From Clostridia bacterium (lineage in GTDB: Bacteria; Bacillota; Clostridia; Acetivibrionales; DSM-2933), in contig JAOAEJ010000002.1 of the NCBI GenBank assembly GCA_026416815.1, positions 1 to 34,313 on the forward strand: 34,313 nucleotides of DNA, written 5' to 3'. The notes beneath the pieces were generated by a model. It was not told the origin of the DNA. It saw only the letters and a list, made by a program, of their open reading frames with translations, and did not search any database. The translations under genes and the position numbers were made by a program. Within the stretch, counting starts at the first letter, position 1, and the number at the start of each line of letters is the position of its first letter. Positions 34,101 to 34,313 of the stretch are shown piece after piece.

Positions 34101-34313
34101 AAATCTCGCCGCTGACGCGGTAATGGTTTGATGAATCAAACCGGAGATAATAATGTATCGAATTTTGCTAACGCAAAATCGACTGGACTTTGAAAAGTAA
34201 ACAGTGTAAGTGTAAAGGAACTTGTTAATTAAAATGAGTAACTTGCGAACTTTATAAAAAGTCAGTAAGTAATAAAAGAGCTAACAAATTTTCAAATATA
34301 AATTTAATTTGAG
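34101..34313 (+). other. structured transcript leader, probably rRNA operon leader (16S beyond the edge)
   Basis: Three hairpins follow one another: CCGC/GCGG (34109-34120), GGTTTGAT/ATCAAACC (34125-34142) and TCGAATTTTGC/GCAAAATCGA (34158-34182). Then comes TGGACTTTGAAAA (34184-34196), close to the boxA-containing CTTTGAAAA segment of Firmicute rRNA leaders and spacers, followed by GTAAACAGTG. No coding frame is present. The 16S start sequence is not reached. Confidence 0.6.

Noticed and set aside
34101..34313. 16S rRNA gene inside the window
   Set aside because: The conserved 16S 5' sequence is not present before the window ends; only the leader is visible.

Overview
The window is AT-rich DNA from a low-GC, Gram-positive, probably strictly anaerobic Clostridia-type bacterium. 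The evidence is the strong purine-rich ribosome binding sites, the frequent GTG and TTG starts, a fermentative bifunctional AdhE behind a Rex-type redox operator, an iron-sulfur flavoprotein, the ACT/UPF0210 gene pair, and a secreted type I pullulanase that ends in a copper-amine-oxidase-like stalk domain. The gene mix would suit a saccharolytic relative of Ruminiclostridium/Acetivibrio. No rRNA or tRNA sequence is inside the window to confirm this, so the placement is inference.

Layout. The left edge holds the first codons of a leftward gene of unknown function. Divergent from it is a papain-fold (BtrH_N/C39-like) plus jelly-roll protein. Next come a membrane PAS-GGDEF-EAL protein for cyclic di-GMP turnover (2.2-5.5 kb), an unusually palindrome-rich spacer (5.47-5.77 kb), adhE on the minus strand (5.8-8.4 kb), and, divergent from adhE, a YdcZ-type membrane protein with a D-2-hydroxyacid dehydrogenase. 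A decayed sugar-phosphate-isomerase-like pseudogene follows (10.3-10.8 kb). After it lie a sensorless chemoreceptor-like protein, a DUF4097 lipoprotein, ThpR, a CapA-like metallophosphatase, a Ppx/GppA phosphatase, and a second sensorless chemoreceptor on the minus strand (to 18.1 kb).

The most interesting block is 18.4-25.6 kb. A gene-free region of about 1 kb with regulatory-looking palindromes leads into an eight-gene, one-direction cluster. Its products are an active ketosynthase, a ketosynthase homologue that has lost its catalytic residues (chain-length-factor-like), an acyl carrier protein, a FabZ-type dehydratase, a FabG-type ketoreductase, an iron-sulfur flavoprotein, a hotdog thioesterase and a membrane-anchored alpha/beta hydrolase. 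It has no malonyl-CoA:ACP transacylase, KASIII, enoyl reductase or acetyl-CoA carboxylase genes. This is the composition of a compact, highly reducing type II polyketide (polyene or unsaturated acyl) pathway rather than of housekeeping fatty acid synthesis. Two related hairpin elements sit between its genes, and a third lies near 5.5 kb.

To the right are a small self-contained gene of unknown function, a minus-strand pair (radical SAM protein plus DUF4130-type partner, linked by name to DNA repair or modification), an ACT-domain regulator with its UPF0210 partner, and the 1116-residue pullulanase. The window ends in a near-consensus promoter (TTGACA, 17 bp, TATTAT) followed by a hairpin-rich leader with a boxA-like sequence. 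This is most likely the start of a ribosomal RNA operon whose 16S gene lies beyond the right edge.
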